A stretch of 61,744 nucleotides of DNA from Candidatus Limimorpha caballi (GTDB taxonomy: Bacteria > Bacteroidota > Bacteroidia > Bacteroidales > F082). Numbering within the stretch: the stretch's first letter is position 1; each line of letters starts with the position of its first letter. This document shows positions 36,860-45,708 of the stretch, piece after piece. The position numbers and the translations under genes were made by a program. The notes under the pieces were generated by a model that was not told the DNA's origin, made no database searches, and saw only the letters and a program-made list of their open reading frames with translations. The stretch spans positions 1 to 61,744 of the forward strand of contig JAGHUX010000027.1 of the NCBI GenBank assembly GCA_018064605.1, given 5' to 3'.

Positions 36860-38977
36860 TCATTTAAGCACGAACGTTATCGTCATGCCGTTTGCCAACT
36901 CCGTCCCGGCCGACACCGACTGTTTCTTCACCGTGCCGCAGCCGCTGAAGTCGGCTTTCCAGCCCATCTGTTCAACGAGGCATACGGCGTCGGTGACGTT
37001 CATGCCGGTCAAGTCGGGGACGATATTATGTTTGTTTTCAATGTTTTCGATAGTCACGCCGCCGTTCACGGAGCGTCTCACCCTGACCCATTCCGAGCCG
37101 AGCTCGCTGTCAACCATCCTCACGCCGGCCATCTGGCAATATTCGTTGACATCGTCATAATAGACCTGCGAGGCGTTGGTGTATTTGTCGCAGTTGGCCG
37201 CGAAGCTGCGTGTCTCCTCCGTGATGCCCAATTCGGTGGCATAGACCTTCTCGGATATCTCCTTGAACACCGGCGCCGACACCGACGCGCCGTAGTATTT
37301 CCCCGCCGACGGGTTGCATATCACCACGATGCAGGTGTATTTCGGATTGTCGGCCGGGAAATATCCGACGAACGAAGCCGTATAGTCTTTCTTGTTGTAG
37401 CCGCTCTTCCCGCCCGAGATCTGCGCCGTGCCGGTCTTCCCCGCCACCGGGAACGGGCTGTCGCTCATCGCCTTGGCGGTGCCGTGTTCCACCACGCCGC
37501 GCAACAGCGTCTGCAACGTCTTGATGGTCCGGGACGAAGCGATGCTGTCGTTGATGACGACAGGCTCAAAACTCCTGACGACCTCGTTGCCGCGACGTAT
37601 CTCTCGGACGAACTGAGGCTTCATCATCCTGCCGTTGTTGGCGATGGCGTTGTAGTAGGTAAGCAGCGTCATCGGAGTCACCGTAAGCTCATAACCTATT
37701 GACATCCAAGGCAATGATACCTTCGACCAATATTTGCTGTCTGTACCTTTGATATAAGGTTTCCCCTCCCCTTTCAGGTCGAGGTTCAGCGGTTCGTTGA
37801 TTTTCGTTTTCCTTATCAGGTCGATGAATCTCTGCGGGTTGTCCTCGAAAGCCTCCGTGGTGAGCATTCCGAACGCGATGTTCGACGACTCCCAGAACGC
37901 CTGTTTGATGGTCGGTTTCCCGCCGTTCACCACATGCGAGTCGGTCATGGTGCGGTTGTGGAAACGTCTCGTGGCCGTGACCCCGAGGTCTATCGTCCTG
38001 TTGATGTCGAACTTCGGGTTGTTTTCAAGCAACGCCGTCATGGTTATCGCCTTGAACGTAGAGCCGGGTTCGACGTTTTCAGCTATGGCGAAGTTATACG
38101 ACTCTTCGTATCTGCCGTTTTTAGCGTTGTATTTCAGCGATGCCATCACTTCTATGAAACCTGTCTTGACATCCATCATGACGACACAGCCCTTGGCGGC
38201 CTTGTTGTCGGCCAGGCAGCGACGCAGAGCCTCCTCCGCGAGGTCCTGCATCTCGATGTCGATGGAGGTGTAGATGTCGCCCCCGTTCTCCGGCAGCACG
38301 TTGACCGCCGCCGGCACGTTGATGAAGCGGCCTCCGTTCACGCGCCGCTGCATCTGCAGGCCGCTCCTCCCGACGAGGCATGTGTCATACGCGCCCTCAA
38401 GACCCACCCTGACAGGATTCAGCGAGTCGGGGATGACATATCCGATGGTGCGCATCGCGATGTCGCCGTATGGGCGTTCCCTCATATACTGTTTGTCAAC
38501 GATCAGGCCGTTGTTGCGCTGGTTGAAGATCGGGAAGGTGCGCAGACGGTCATAGTCGTCCTTCCTGAGCCGTCTTGCAATCCTCACATAACGTTTGCCC
38601 TTGTCTCTCGCCTTGTTCAACTTGCTGACATACTGCGACTTCGTATAATCCCCCAGCATCACGGAGAGGCTGTCGGCCAGCCCGCCAACATGTTTCTTGT
38701 AAACCGAGTCGATGATGGCGACGGGGTCGAAATGGATGTCATACACGGGTATCGACGTGGCGATGATAGTGTTGTTTTTCGAGAAGATGTTGCCGCGTAT
38801 GCCTTCCGTCCTGATGATGCGGGTGTCGGACTTCTTCGCATATTCGAGCAGCTCTTCGCGCTCAGCCACCTGGATGTAAACAATCCTGCCCACGATGGCG
38901 AGGCCGAAAAGCAGCATGACCACGTATAACAGATACACGCGGCCGAGCATTTCGTTTTTTGGGTCCAACTCTTTCAT
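36860..38977 (-). CDS. ftsI: septal penicillin-binding protein (FtsI/PBP3) with PASTA domain
   Basis: Cross-links septal peptidoglycan. 705 residues: a membrane anchor (14-36), a dimerisation/linker domain, and a transpeptidase domain with Ser306 in STFK, SSN at 364-366 and KTG at 514-516. One PASTA domain closes the chain (about 645-705), a feature seen in Bacteroidota and Firmicutes division PBPs but not in E. coli. It follows ftsL by 15 bases. Confidence 0.95.
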   Translation of the reverse strand: MKELDPKNEMLGRVYLLYVVMLLFGLAIVGRIVYIQVAEREELLEYAKKSDTRIIRTEGIRGNIFSKNNTIIATSIPVYDIHFDPVAIIDSVYKKHVGGLADSLSVMLGDYTKSQYVSKLNKARDKGKRYVRIARRLRKDDYDRLRTFPIFNQRNNGLIVDKQYMRERPYGDIAMRTIGYVIPDSLNPVRVGLEGAYDTCLVGRSGLQMQRRVNGGRFINVPAAVNVLPENGGDIYTSIDIEMQDLAEEALRRCLADNKAAKGCVVMMDVKTGFIEVMASLKYNAKNGRYEESYNFAIAENVEPGSTFKAITMTALLENNPKFDINRTIDLGVTATRRFHNRTMTDSHVVNGGKPTIKQAFWESSNIAFGMLTTEAFEDNPQRFIDLIRKTKINEPLNLDLKGEGKPYIKGTDSKYWSKVSLPWMSIGYELTVTPMTLLTYYNAIANNGRMMKPQFVREIRRGNEVVRSFEPVVINDSIASSRTIKTLQTLLRGVVEHGTAKAMSDSPFPVAGKTGTAQISGGKSGYNKKDYTASFVGYFPADNPKYTCIVVICNPSAGKYYGASVSAPVFKEISEKVYATELGITEETRSFAANCDKYTNASQVYYDDVNEYCQMAGVRMVDSELGSEWVRVRRSVNGGVTIENIENKHNIVPDLTGMNVTDAVCLVEQMGWKADFSGCGTVKKQSVSAGTELANGMTITFVLK

Positions 38978-38992
38978 AATCTCACTGATGAA

Positions 38993-39319
38993 TTATTCTT
39001 CGCCTCTGCTTGTCGTTATTTTTTTCAACGGCTCAACAGACTCCTTTATACCTTTGTCTTTCAATTGCTTAACCAAATATGACTGTTTCGTGAGCTTTGT
39101 AATCTCCGACTTGTTATATATATATTCCACGTGTTTGCTCTCAAGCACACGGTTTTGCTTCATCAGTTCGCTGTTCACATCTTCGGCGACGTAAGTATTT
39201 GTGATATAAAGCATTGACAATGCCACGACATAGACGATGAACGGCAGTTGCTTCGTGACCGTCCTTTTTGAGAACAGGTCGCCGCCGATGAAATCGGGAA
39301 GGAACGATGTGTTTTTCAT
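38993..39319 (-). CDS. ftsL: FtsL-like cell division protein
   Basis: 108 residues with one membrane helix (about 25-45) followed by a coiled-coil stretch rich in Leu, Lys and Glu, the layout of FtsL. Sequence identity in this family is poor; the call rests on topology and on position between rsmH and ftsI. The ATG at 39319 overlaps the rsmH stop by 4 bases; a much longer open frame reaching 39568 runs inside rsmH and is not real. Confidence 0.85.
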   Translation of the reverse strand: MKNTSFLPDFIGGDLFSKRTVTKQLPFIVYVVALSMLYITNTYVAEDVNSELMKQNRVLESKHVEYIYNKSEITKLTKQSYLVKQLKDKGIKESVEPLKKITTSRGEE

Positions 39320-40215
39320 TCCGGCCTCCTTTCCGCCACTCTGAGTTTCGCGCTTCTCGCCCTGCTGTTGACGGCGACTTCCACGTCTGTCGGCACGATT
39401 GGTTTGTGGGTTATTAATATATAAGGTGTGAGTTGGTTGCCGAAAAAGTCTTTCTCGACCTCGCCCGACGCGTTGCCGCTTCTCATGAAATTCTTGACGA
39501 GCCGGTCTTCGAGCGAGTGATACGACATCACGACGAGCCTGCCGCCGGGTTTCAGCACGTCGGCGCACTGCGTCAGGAACGCCTCCAGCACCTCGAGTTC
39601 CTTGTTCACCTCAATCCTCAATGCCTGGAAGATCTGCGCGAGTGTCTTGTTCTCGTTGCCTTTCGGAAGATGCGCCGCCACCGCGTCCTTCAGGTCTGTC
39701 GTGGTCTCAAGAGGTCTCAGCGAGCGTGCCATCTCAATGTCGCGGGCCAGTGCCATAGCGTTTTTCAGCTCGCCGTAACGAGAGAAGACGCCTGCCAGCG
39801 AGCCTGTCTCGTATGTGTTGACGACGCCGGCCGCATCGACGGGTGCGTTCCGGTTCATGCGCATGTCAAGACGGCCCTCGAAGCGCGTGGAGAACCCCTT
39901 CTCCGGCGTGTCGAACTGGTGCGACGAGACACCGAGGTCAGCGATGATGCCATCGACTTTGGAGTGTGCGTGGAGTTGCACGAAGTTCTTCATGTATCTG
40001 AAATTCTGCGGGATGAATGTGAAACGCGGGTCGTCGAAGGCGTTCTTCGCGGCATCGGCGTCCTGGTCGAAGGCGTACAGATGGCCGCCGCAAAGACTCT
40101 CAAGGATGCGGCGCGAATGGCCGCCGCCGCCGAAAGTCACGTCAACATACAGTCCATCCGGGTTGATCCTCAGCCCTTCCATGCATTCCTCCAACATCAC
40201 TGGATTATGATACAT
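39316..40215 (-). CDS. rsmH: 16S rRNA (cytosine-1402 N4) methyltransferase RsmH
   Basis: Formerly MraW. 299 residues with the SAM-binding YVDVTFGGGGHSRRIL block, DGIIADLGVSSHQFD, the LDMRMN motif and the C-terminal SYHSLEDRLVKNF. It methylates C1402 in the ribosomal P site. Second gene of the cluster, 16 bases after mraZ. Confidence 0.96.
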   Translation of the reverse strand: MYHNPVMLEECMEGLRINPDGLYVDVTFGGGGHSRRILESLCGGHLYAFDQDADAAKNAFDDPRFTFIPQNFRYMKNFVQLHAHSKVDGIIADLGVSSHQFDTPEKGFSTRFEGRLDMRMNRNAPVDAAGVVNTYETGSLAGVFSRYGELKNAMALARDIEMARSLRPLETTTDLKDAVAAHLPKGNENKTLAQIFQALRIEVNKELEVLEAFLTQCADVLKPGGRLVVMSYHSLEDRLVKNFMRSGNASGEVEKDFFGNQLTPYILITHKPIVPTDVEVAVNSRARSAKLRVAERRPE

Positions 40216-40231
40216 ATCTCATTCTTCTCCT

Positions 40232-40696
40232 TTATCCGTTAAAATCAACACTGCCGAGGTTCTCCTCCACCATCCTCATGAAGTCGTCGTCGGAGACCTC
40301 CGCATTGCTCTTGTCGAGCTGCTCCCTCCCCCAGATCTGCATTCTGTCGGTCAGCGAAGAAACGACCACATCCTTTATCATGCCGCATTTCTCCAGCAGA
40401 TCCTTCGGAATCTGGAGCCTGCCGCTGCCGTCCATCTTCACGAGACGCGCGCCGGCATTGATGCGACGCTGTATTACCAGCGTCTCCTTCTTGAATGAAT
40501 TCATCCGACCGAGACGCTCCTGCAACCTGCGCCAGTCGTCCATCCCGAACATGTCGAGACACGGCTCGTAAAGCCCGGGACGCAGCACAAAGCCGTCCTC
40601 CAACGCCGACCCGAGCTGTTCCTTGAAACTGCTCGGCAAAAGCAGACGGCCCTTAGCGTCTAATTTACAACCATATTCGCCTATCGGATAAATCAT
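40232..40696 (-). CDS. mraZ: transcriptional regulator MraZ
   Basis: 154 residues with two AbrB-like MraZ repeats, each with the signature (D-x-K-G-R-L-x-L-P: LDAKGRLLLPSSF near residue 12 and MDGSGRLQIPKDL near residue 90). MraZ rings bind repeated TGGGN boxes upstream of their own operon and set dcw expression. A matching operator is present at 40737-40751. First gene of the dcw cluster. Confidence 0.95.
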   Translation of the reverse strand: MIYPIGEYGCKLDAKGRLLLPSSFKEQLGSALEDGFVLRPGLYEPCLDMFGMDDWRRLQERLGRMNSFKKETLVIQRRINAGARLVKMDGSGRLQIPKDLLEKCGMIKDVVVSSLTDRMQIWGREQLDKSNAEVSDDDFMRMVEENLGSVDFNG

Positions 40697-40719
40697 TTTT
40701 TCTGATTTTTTTCAAGCCG

Positions 40720-40727
40720 TAAAATTA
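40720..40727 (-). promoter_or_regulatory. probable -7 box (TAATTTTA) of the dcw operon
   Basis: TAnnTTTA is one base off the consensus. It is the only such box between the MraZ operator and mraZ, 23 bases before the ATG. Confidence 0.45.
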
Positions 40728-40762
40728 GACATTTTTTCCCACTTACTCCCACTTTTCTGACA
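40727..40762 (-). promoter_or_regulatory. MraZ operator: TGGGA boxes with a 5-bp spacer
   Basis: The minus strand carries TGGGA-GTAAG-TGGGA (40737-40751), which exactly fits the known MraZ box pattern TGGGN-N5-TGGGN. Degenerate TGTCT (40727-40731) and TGTCA (40758-40762) boxes extend the 10-11 bp phasing on both sides. The boxes lie just upstream of the -7 element, where MraZ would compete with RNA polymerase. Confidence 0.8.
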
Positions 40763-40885
40763 TTTTTTACAAAAAAAGTTATCAACATTTTAGTAACAAC
40801 CTTGGAAACGCCAAGAAACAAAGGCATTTACGACAACTGAGTTATCAACAATTAAAATTCCTGCGCACGGGAAGAGAATAATTTA

Positions 40886-40893
40886 TATCTTTG
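40886..40893 (+). promoter_or_regulatory. -7 promoter box (TATCTTTG) of engB
   Basis: Exact match, 14 bases before the engB ATG. It is divergent from the dcw promoter. Confidence 0.7.
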
Positions 40894-40907
40894 CAGAAAA
40901 TTTTCAG

Positions 40908-41510
40908 ATGGTGATAAAGACGGCGAAATTTCTGCAAAGCAACACGAAAATCGACAAGTTACCGGCGGCGGACAAGCCGGAATATGCATTCATCGGACGT
41001 TCCAACGTCGGCAAGTCCTCATTAATTAATATGCTGACGAGGAACAACCGTTTGGCGAAAGTGTCGGCCACGCCGGGCAAGACGATAACGATAAACCATT
41101 TCATCATCAACGATGAGTGGTATTTGGTTGACCTTCCGGGATATGGTTTCGCGAAACGTTCGCTGAAGGACCGCGAGATGTGGGAGAAGATGCTCGGCAG
41201 TTACATGATGAGACGGCAGAACCTCGTCACGATGTTCGTCCTGGTTGACAGCCGCATCGAGCCGCAGAAGATCGACCTTGAATTCATGGCGAAACTCGGC
41301 GAGGGCCAGATCCCTTTCGTCATCGTCTTCACGAAAGCCGACAAGCTGAAACACAATCAGTTGACCAACAACATCGAGGCCTACAAGACGCGGCTTCTTG
41401 AGGAGTGGGACGAGTTGCCCGTCATGCTTGTGACGTCATCGGAGAACGGCCTCGGCAGAGACGACATCCTGAGCCTCATCGAGAGTTACAACGAGGAGTT
41501 TGCGAAATAA
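40908..41510 (+). CDS. engB: ribosome biogenesis GTPase EngB (YsxC/YihA)
   Basis: A circularly plain, single-domain GTPase needed for 50S assembly. 200 residues with G1 GRSNVGKSS, G3 DLPGYGFAK, G4 TKADKL and G5 SSENG. It is transcribed alone and divergently from mraZ, ending 11 bases from the convergent pcm. Confidence 0.95.
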   Translation: MVIKTAKFLQSNTKIDKLPAADKPEYAFIGRSNVGKSSLINMLTRNNRLAKVSATPGKTITINHFIINDEWYLVDLPGYGFAKRSLKDREMWEKMLGSYMMRRQNLVTMFVLVDSRIEPQKIDLEFMAKLGEGQIPFVIVFTKADKLKHNQLTNNIEAYKTRLLEEWDELPVMLVTSSENGLGRDDILSLIESYNEEFAK

Positions 41511-41521
41511 GACATCGGTTT

Positions 41522-42181
41522 TCAGTCATTCCCGACCGATCTGAGCATCGGGACGAATTTGCACTCGCCGAACTCCTCGCGTTGCAGCGTCCCGTCGGGG
41601 CGTTTGGTGAGACGCAGCATGCGTTGTTTCATCGCATCGGCCTCGTCGTTGAGCGGTATGATCATGATGCCGTCTGTCTTCAATTGGTCCACAAGGCTTT
41701 GCGGTATCTCGGGAGCGGCTGCGGTGATTATCACGCGGTCGAACGGTGAGAATGTCGGAAGACCTTTGAAGCCGTCGCCGAGGAAGGTCTTTATATGATA
41801 CGACAACTCGTCAAGCAGCGGCTTCGTCTTGTTGTAGAGGTTACGCTGCCGTTCGATGGTGAACACCTTCGCGCCCATCTGCGCCAGCACGCACGCCTGA
41901 TAGCCCGAGCCCGTGCCGATTTCAAGCACCTTCATGCCTTTTGACACCGACAGCAGCTGGCTCTGCATCGCCACCGTAAACGGCTGCGAAATGGTCTGAC
42001 CGGAGCCGATCGGGAACGGCCTGTCCTGATACGCGAACTCCACAAAAGACGATTCGAGGAAGACATGACGCGGCACCGCGCCTATGGCATCCAAGACATT
42101 GACATCGCTAATCCCTTTATCCTTAAGCACTTGCACCAGATTCTGACGCATCCCTTTATGACGATAATTATCTTCCTGCAT
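41522..42181 (-). CDS. pcm: protein-L-isoaspartate O-methyltransferase
   Basis: Repairs isoaspartyl residues in aged proteins by SAM-dependent methylation. 219 residues with the SAM loop VLEIGTGSGYQACVLAQMG, the family block PFPIGSGQTISQP and VIITAAAPEIPQSLVDQL. Single gene, divergent from the oxidoreductase gene. Confidence 0.93.
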   Translation of the reverse strand: MQEDNYRHKGMRQNLVQVLKDKGISDVNVLDAIGAVPRHVFLESSFVEFAYQDRPFPIGSGQTISQPFTVAMQSQLLSVSKGMKVLEIGTGSGYQACVLAQMGAKVFTIERQRNLYNKTKPLLDELSYHIKTFLGDGFKGLPTFSPFDRVIITAAAPEIPQSLVDQLKTDGIMIIPLNDEADAMKQRMLRLTKRPDGTLQREEFGECKFVPMLRSVGND

Positions 42182-42195
42182 GTTGAAAAATTATG

Positions 42196-42225
42196 TTGCG
42201 AAATTACAAAAAAATCGTAGATTTG
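42196..42225 (+). promoter_or_regulatory. promoter (-33 TTG, -7 TAGATTTG) of the oxidoreductase operon
   Basis: TTG at 42196-42198 and TAGATTTG at 42218-42225 are 19 bases apart, the standard spacing. It lies beyond the upstream candidate start at 42180, so translation must begin at 42240. Confidence 0.75.
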
Positions 42226-42239
42226 CAAAAATTTTGAAC

Positions 42240-43235
42240 ATGTTAAAAATTGGAGTTTTGGGTGCAGGTCATCTTGGGAAAATTCACATCAACTGCCTCA
42301 AACAAATAGGAAATTACCAGCTGGTCGGCTTTTATGACCAGGATCCGAACACGGCGGCGAAAGTGGCCGCCGACATGGACGTGAGAAATTACACGTCAAT
42401 AGACGAGCTCATTGATTCCGTTGATGTTGTAGATGTCGTGACGCCGACCATCTCGCATTTTGCATGTGCATCGAAAGCCATTGCGAAGGGCAAGAACGTC
42501 TTCATCGAGAAACCCATTGTGGCGACTGTCGAGGAAGCCAACGGTCTCATCAGGCTCGCGAAGGAGGCCGGAGTGAAGGTGCAAGTCGGGCATGTGGAGC
42601 GTTTCAACCCGGCATTCATCGCCGCCGAGCCGCACATCAACGACCCGTTGTTCATCGAAGCCCACCGGCTCGCGTTGTTCAACCCGCGCGGGTGCGACGT
42701 CCCCGTGGTGCTCGACCTCACCGTGCATGACATCGACATAGTGCTGACAATAATCAAGTCGAAAATCAAGACGATAAATGCCAGCGGGGTGTCCATCGTC
42801 AGCCCGACGCCCGACATCACGACGGCGCGCATCGAGTTCGAGAACGGCGCGGTGGCGAACCTCACCACGAGCCGCATCTCTCTGAAAAACATGAGGAAGT
42901 TCCGCATCTTCCAGAAAGACGCCTACATCACCATGGACCTCCTCGAGAAGAAGGCCGACATCGTGAAAATTGAAGACGTGCAGGGGCAGCCCGGCCCGTT
43001 CGACATGACGATAGACCTGCCCGGCGGAATATCCAAGAAAATCTCCGTCGAAGAGCTGGAGACCAGTCAGATAAACGCCATCAAGACCGAACTCGAACGC
43101 TTCCACGACGCCATCATCAACGGGACAGAACCGCCAGTCACCATAGAAGACGGCGTCGAAGTGCTGAAGACCGCCTACATGATTCTCGACGAGATCCACA
43201 AGCATCAGGAACTGCTTGAAAAACATCTGGGTTAG
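42240..43235 (+). CDS. Gfo/Idh/MocA-family oxidoreductase
   Basis: 331 residues. The N-terminal Rossmann fold begins MLKIGVLGAGHLGKIHINCL; EKPIVATVEEA is the family's conserved EKP block, and HVERFNPAF and DLTVHDIDIVLT fit the C-terminal domain. Members oxidise or reduce sugars and sugar nucleotides with NAD(P). It heads a group with a lipoprotein and a sugar transferase, which hints at a role in surface-sugar synthesis. The start at 42240 is set by the promoter; an upstream ATG at 42180 is excluded. Confidence 0.85.
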   Translation: MLKIGVLGAGHLGKIHINCLKQIGNYQLVGFYDQDPNTAAKVAADMDVRNYTSIDELIDSVDVVDVVTPTISHFACASKAIAKGKNVFIEKPIVATVEEANGLIRLAKEAGVKVQVGHVERFNPAFIAAEPHINDPLFIEAHRLALFNPRGCDVPVVLDLTVHDIDIVLTIIKSKIKTINASGVSIVSPTPDITTARIEFENGAVANLTTSRISLKNMRKFRIFQKDAYITMDLLEKKADIVKIEDVQGQPGPFDMTIDLPGGISKKISVEELETSQINAIKTELERFHDAIINGTEPPVTIEDGVEVLKTAYMILDEIHKHQELLEKHLG

Positions 43236-43292
43236 ACAATATTTTACATTCATGCGCGTTTGCGAAAACAAAAGCGTTAAATCATTTGGGAA

Positions 43293-44228
43293 ATGAAGAA
43301 ATCACACAACATCTTCTTTTTGTTGGCTGCCGTATTGCTTTTGACGTCATGCACCAAGTTCAAGGGCGGCCAGGAGATTCCGGCGTACATGTGCGTCAAG
43401 GCATGGGATTTCACCACCGACTACACACGTGAAGGTGCTGACACTCACGCAATTACAGATGTTTGGATTTATATTGACGGCAACTTTCAGGGTTGCTACG
43501 AGATCCGCAAGAAATATGAGGCCGACAGTCTGATTGACGAGTCGGTCACCGTCCCGATCCTGAGCGAGGGGAAACACGACGTCACCCTGTATCCTGGCGT
43601 GAAACTCAACGGAATCTCTTCGACAAGGATACATTACCCATTCTACCAGCCTTTCAAGATCGACGACCACGAGTTCACGCCGGGCGAAATCGACACCGTC
43701 AGCCCGTCAACGATGTATTACGACATCGACGAAGGTTTCATGCATTTCAAGATGAAAGAGGACTTCGAGAGTCCGCAGCTTCAATTCAAGAAAGCGTCGA
43801 ACAGCGACACGACCGTCACGAAGGTCAACTGGCGCGACGACCCGAATGCGTGGACAGGTGACCCTGAGCACTCCAATTACTCCGGACACGTATGGCTCGG
43901 CGACAGCACACGATATTTCTGCATCGCGACCGACCCGATCTACAACCTGCCGAACGAGGGCGACTACATCCTCCTTGAAATCGACTACAAATGCGACGTG
44001 GAATTTGAGGTCGGTCTATACGCGAAGACGCAGAACGGGATGGAGACATTCGAACTTGTATATCTCAGGCCGACAAACGAATGGAAGAAGAACTACATCA
44101 ACATCGGCCCGACGGTCACCGACAACCAGACCGCATCGTACTTCAAGGTCTTCATCAGCGGCACGATTCTGGACGGCGAGACCGCCGACTTTTATTTTGA
44201 CAACATAAAGCTGATCTACCGTGATTAG
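43293..44228 (+). CDS. lipoprotein of unknown function
   Basis: 311 residues with a lipoprotein signal ending Leu-Thr-Ser-Cys (residue 20). The mature part looks all-beta, with aromatic-rich strands and repeated Asp and Thr clusters, and a C-terminal jelly-roll-like block (YILLEIDYKC, DFYFDNIKLIYRD) that resembles carbohydrate-binding folds. I do not recognise the family. Its end overlaps the next gene's GTG start by 8 bases, so the two are translationally linked. Confidence 0.7.
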   Translation: MKKSHNIFFLLAAVLLLTSCTKFKGGQEIPAYMCVKAWDFTTDYTREGADTHAITDVWIYIDGNFQGCYEIRKKYEADSLIDESVTVPILSEGKHDVTLYPGVKLNGISSTRIHYPFYQPFKIDDHEFTPGEIDTVSPSTMYYDIDEGFMHFKMKEDFESPQLQFKKASNSDTTVTKVNWRDDPNAWTGDPEHSNYSGHVWLGDSTRYFCIATDPIYNLPNEGDYILLEIDYKCDVEFEVGLYAKTQNGMETFELVYLRPTNEWKKNYINIGPTVTDNQTASYFKVFISGTILDGETADFYFDNIKLIYRD

Positions 44229-45648
44229 AAAGATAAACAAGAGAAAACAGACATTAAAATATGTTTTGTGGGACTGGCTCGCGTCGGTCATGTCATGGTT
44301 TCTGTTTTTCTGTTATCGCAAAAGCACCGAGCAGCCAGACTACTTCCGGCATTTCGACGTGGTTTACGACGACCCGAACTTCTGGATCGGCATCATCATC
44401 ATCCCGATTGCGTGGGTGTTCCTCTATCTTCTCGCCGGCTCCTACCGGAAAGTCTATTTCAAGTCACGTGTCAGCGAACTCGGAGAGACACTGCTCGTGA
44501 CGCTCATCGGTACGGTGGCTCTTTTCTTCGCCACGATACTCAACGACACAATCGTCACATACAGGACATATTACACCTCTTTCATGGTCCTGTATCTCCT
44601 GCAATTCTTCATCTCATACATCGGACGACTGATCATCACGACGCATACCGCACGGCAGATTCACAACAAGAAAATAGGTTACAACACACTGATTATCGGC
44701 AGCAACGACAACGCATGCGCGATTTACAATGAGATTGAGAACCAAGAACTTCCGTCGGGAAGCGTCATAGTGGGCTTTGTCAACGTTTACGACAAAAAGG
44801 AATACAAACTCGAGCAATATGTACCGCGCATCGGTTATTACAAGGATGTCGCGAAAGTCATCAAAGACTATGACATTGAAGAGGTCATCATTGCCATAGA
44901 GCGTTCTGAGACAGAGACCATCGACAAGATTCTCGTTGCGCTCGAGCTGACCGACGCGACGGTGAAAATCATCCCGATAATGCAAGACCTTGTGTTCGGC
45001 ACGGTGAAGCAGGAGGGCATCTGGCATGCGCCGCTGATTGACATCTCGCCTGAGCCGATGCCGATATGGCAGGCCGTGACAAAACGCGCGTTCGACATCA
45101 TCGCCTCGATCATGGTGATAATAATCCTTTCGCCGGTATATCTCTTCACAGCAATCATGGTGAAACATTCGTCACCGGGACCAGTATTCTACCGGCAGGA
45201 ACGTATCGGGAAACACGGCCAGCCGTTTAACATGTTGAAATTCAGGAGCATGTATATCAACGCCGAAGACATGGGGCCGCAGCTGTCAACCGACGACGAC
45301 CCCCGAATCACGAGATGGGGGAAGTTCATGCGCAAGGTGCGTCTCGACGAGATACCGCAGTTCTTCACCGTCCTCGGCGGCAAGATGTCGATAGTCGGCT
45401 ATCGCCCTGAACGTCAGTATTATATCGACCAAATCGTGCAGAAAGCGCCGCACTACAGACGCCTCCTCAACATAAAACCCGGCATCACGAGTTGGGGCGA
45501 AGTGAAATACGGCTACGCCTCGACGGTCGATGAGATGGTGGAACGCCTGAAGTACGACATCCTCTATGTCGAGAACATGAACCTCGCCGTCGATATTAAG
45601 ATATTGATTTACACCGTCCTTATCGTCATCCAAGGACGCGGCAAGTGA
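44221..45648 (+). CDS. polyprenyl-phosphate sugar-1-phosphate transferase (WcaJ-like)
   Basis: 475 residues: four N-terminal membrane helices (about 15-130), a CoA-binding-like central domain, and the C-terminal bacterial sugar transferase domain from about residue 285 (WQAVTKRAFDIIAS, QERIGKHGQPFNMLKFRSM, LDEIPQFFTVLGGKMSIVGYRPE, KPGITSWGEV). Such enzymes load the first sugar phosphate on undecaprenyl phosphate to begin an exopolysaccharide, capsule or O-antigen unit. The start is GTG at 44221, overlapping the previous gene. No further polysaccharide genes follow. Confidence 0.92.
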   Translation: MIRKINKRKQTLKYVLWDWLASVMSWFLFFCYRKSTEQPDYFRHFDVVYDDPNFWIGIIIIPIAWVFLYLLAGSYRKVYFKSRVSELGETLLVTLIGTVALFFATILNDTIVTYRTYYTSFMVLYLLQFFISYIGRLIITTHTARQIHNKKIGYNTLIIGSNDNACAIYNEIENQELPSGSVIVGFVNVYDKKEYKLEQYVPRIGYYKDVAKVIKDYDIEEVIIAIERSETETIDKILVALELTDATVKIIPIMQDLVFGTVKQEGIWHAPLIDISPEPMPIWQAVTKRAFDIIASIMVIIILSPVYLFTAIMVKHSSPGPVFYRQERIGKHGQPFNMLKFRSMYINAEDMGPQLSTDDDPRITRWGKFMRKVRLDEIPQFFTVLGGKMSIVGYRPERQYYIDQIVQKAPHYRRLLNIKPGITSWGEVKYGYASTVDEMVERLKYDILYVENMNLAVDIKILIYTVLIVIQGRGK

Positions 45649-45708
45649 TTTATTGCGACAGAGTCAGAGAGTTTGACGAATCACGCCAACTCTCTTAACT
45701 CCACTCTC

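Noticed and set aside
38993..39568. A longer start for ftsL reaching 39568
   Set aside because: The extra N-terminal part is Arg-rich sequence inside rsmH in another frame. The ATG at 39319 gives the expected FtsL topology.
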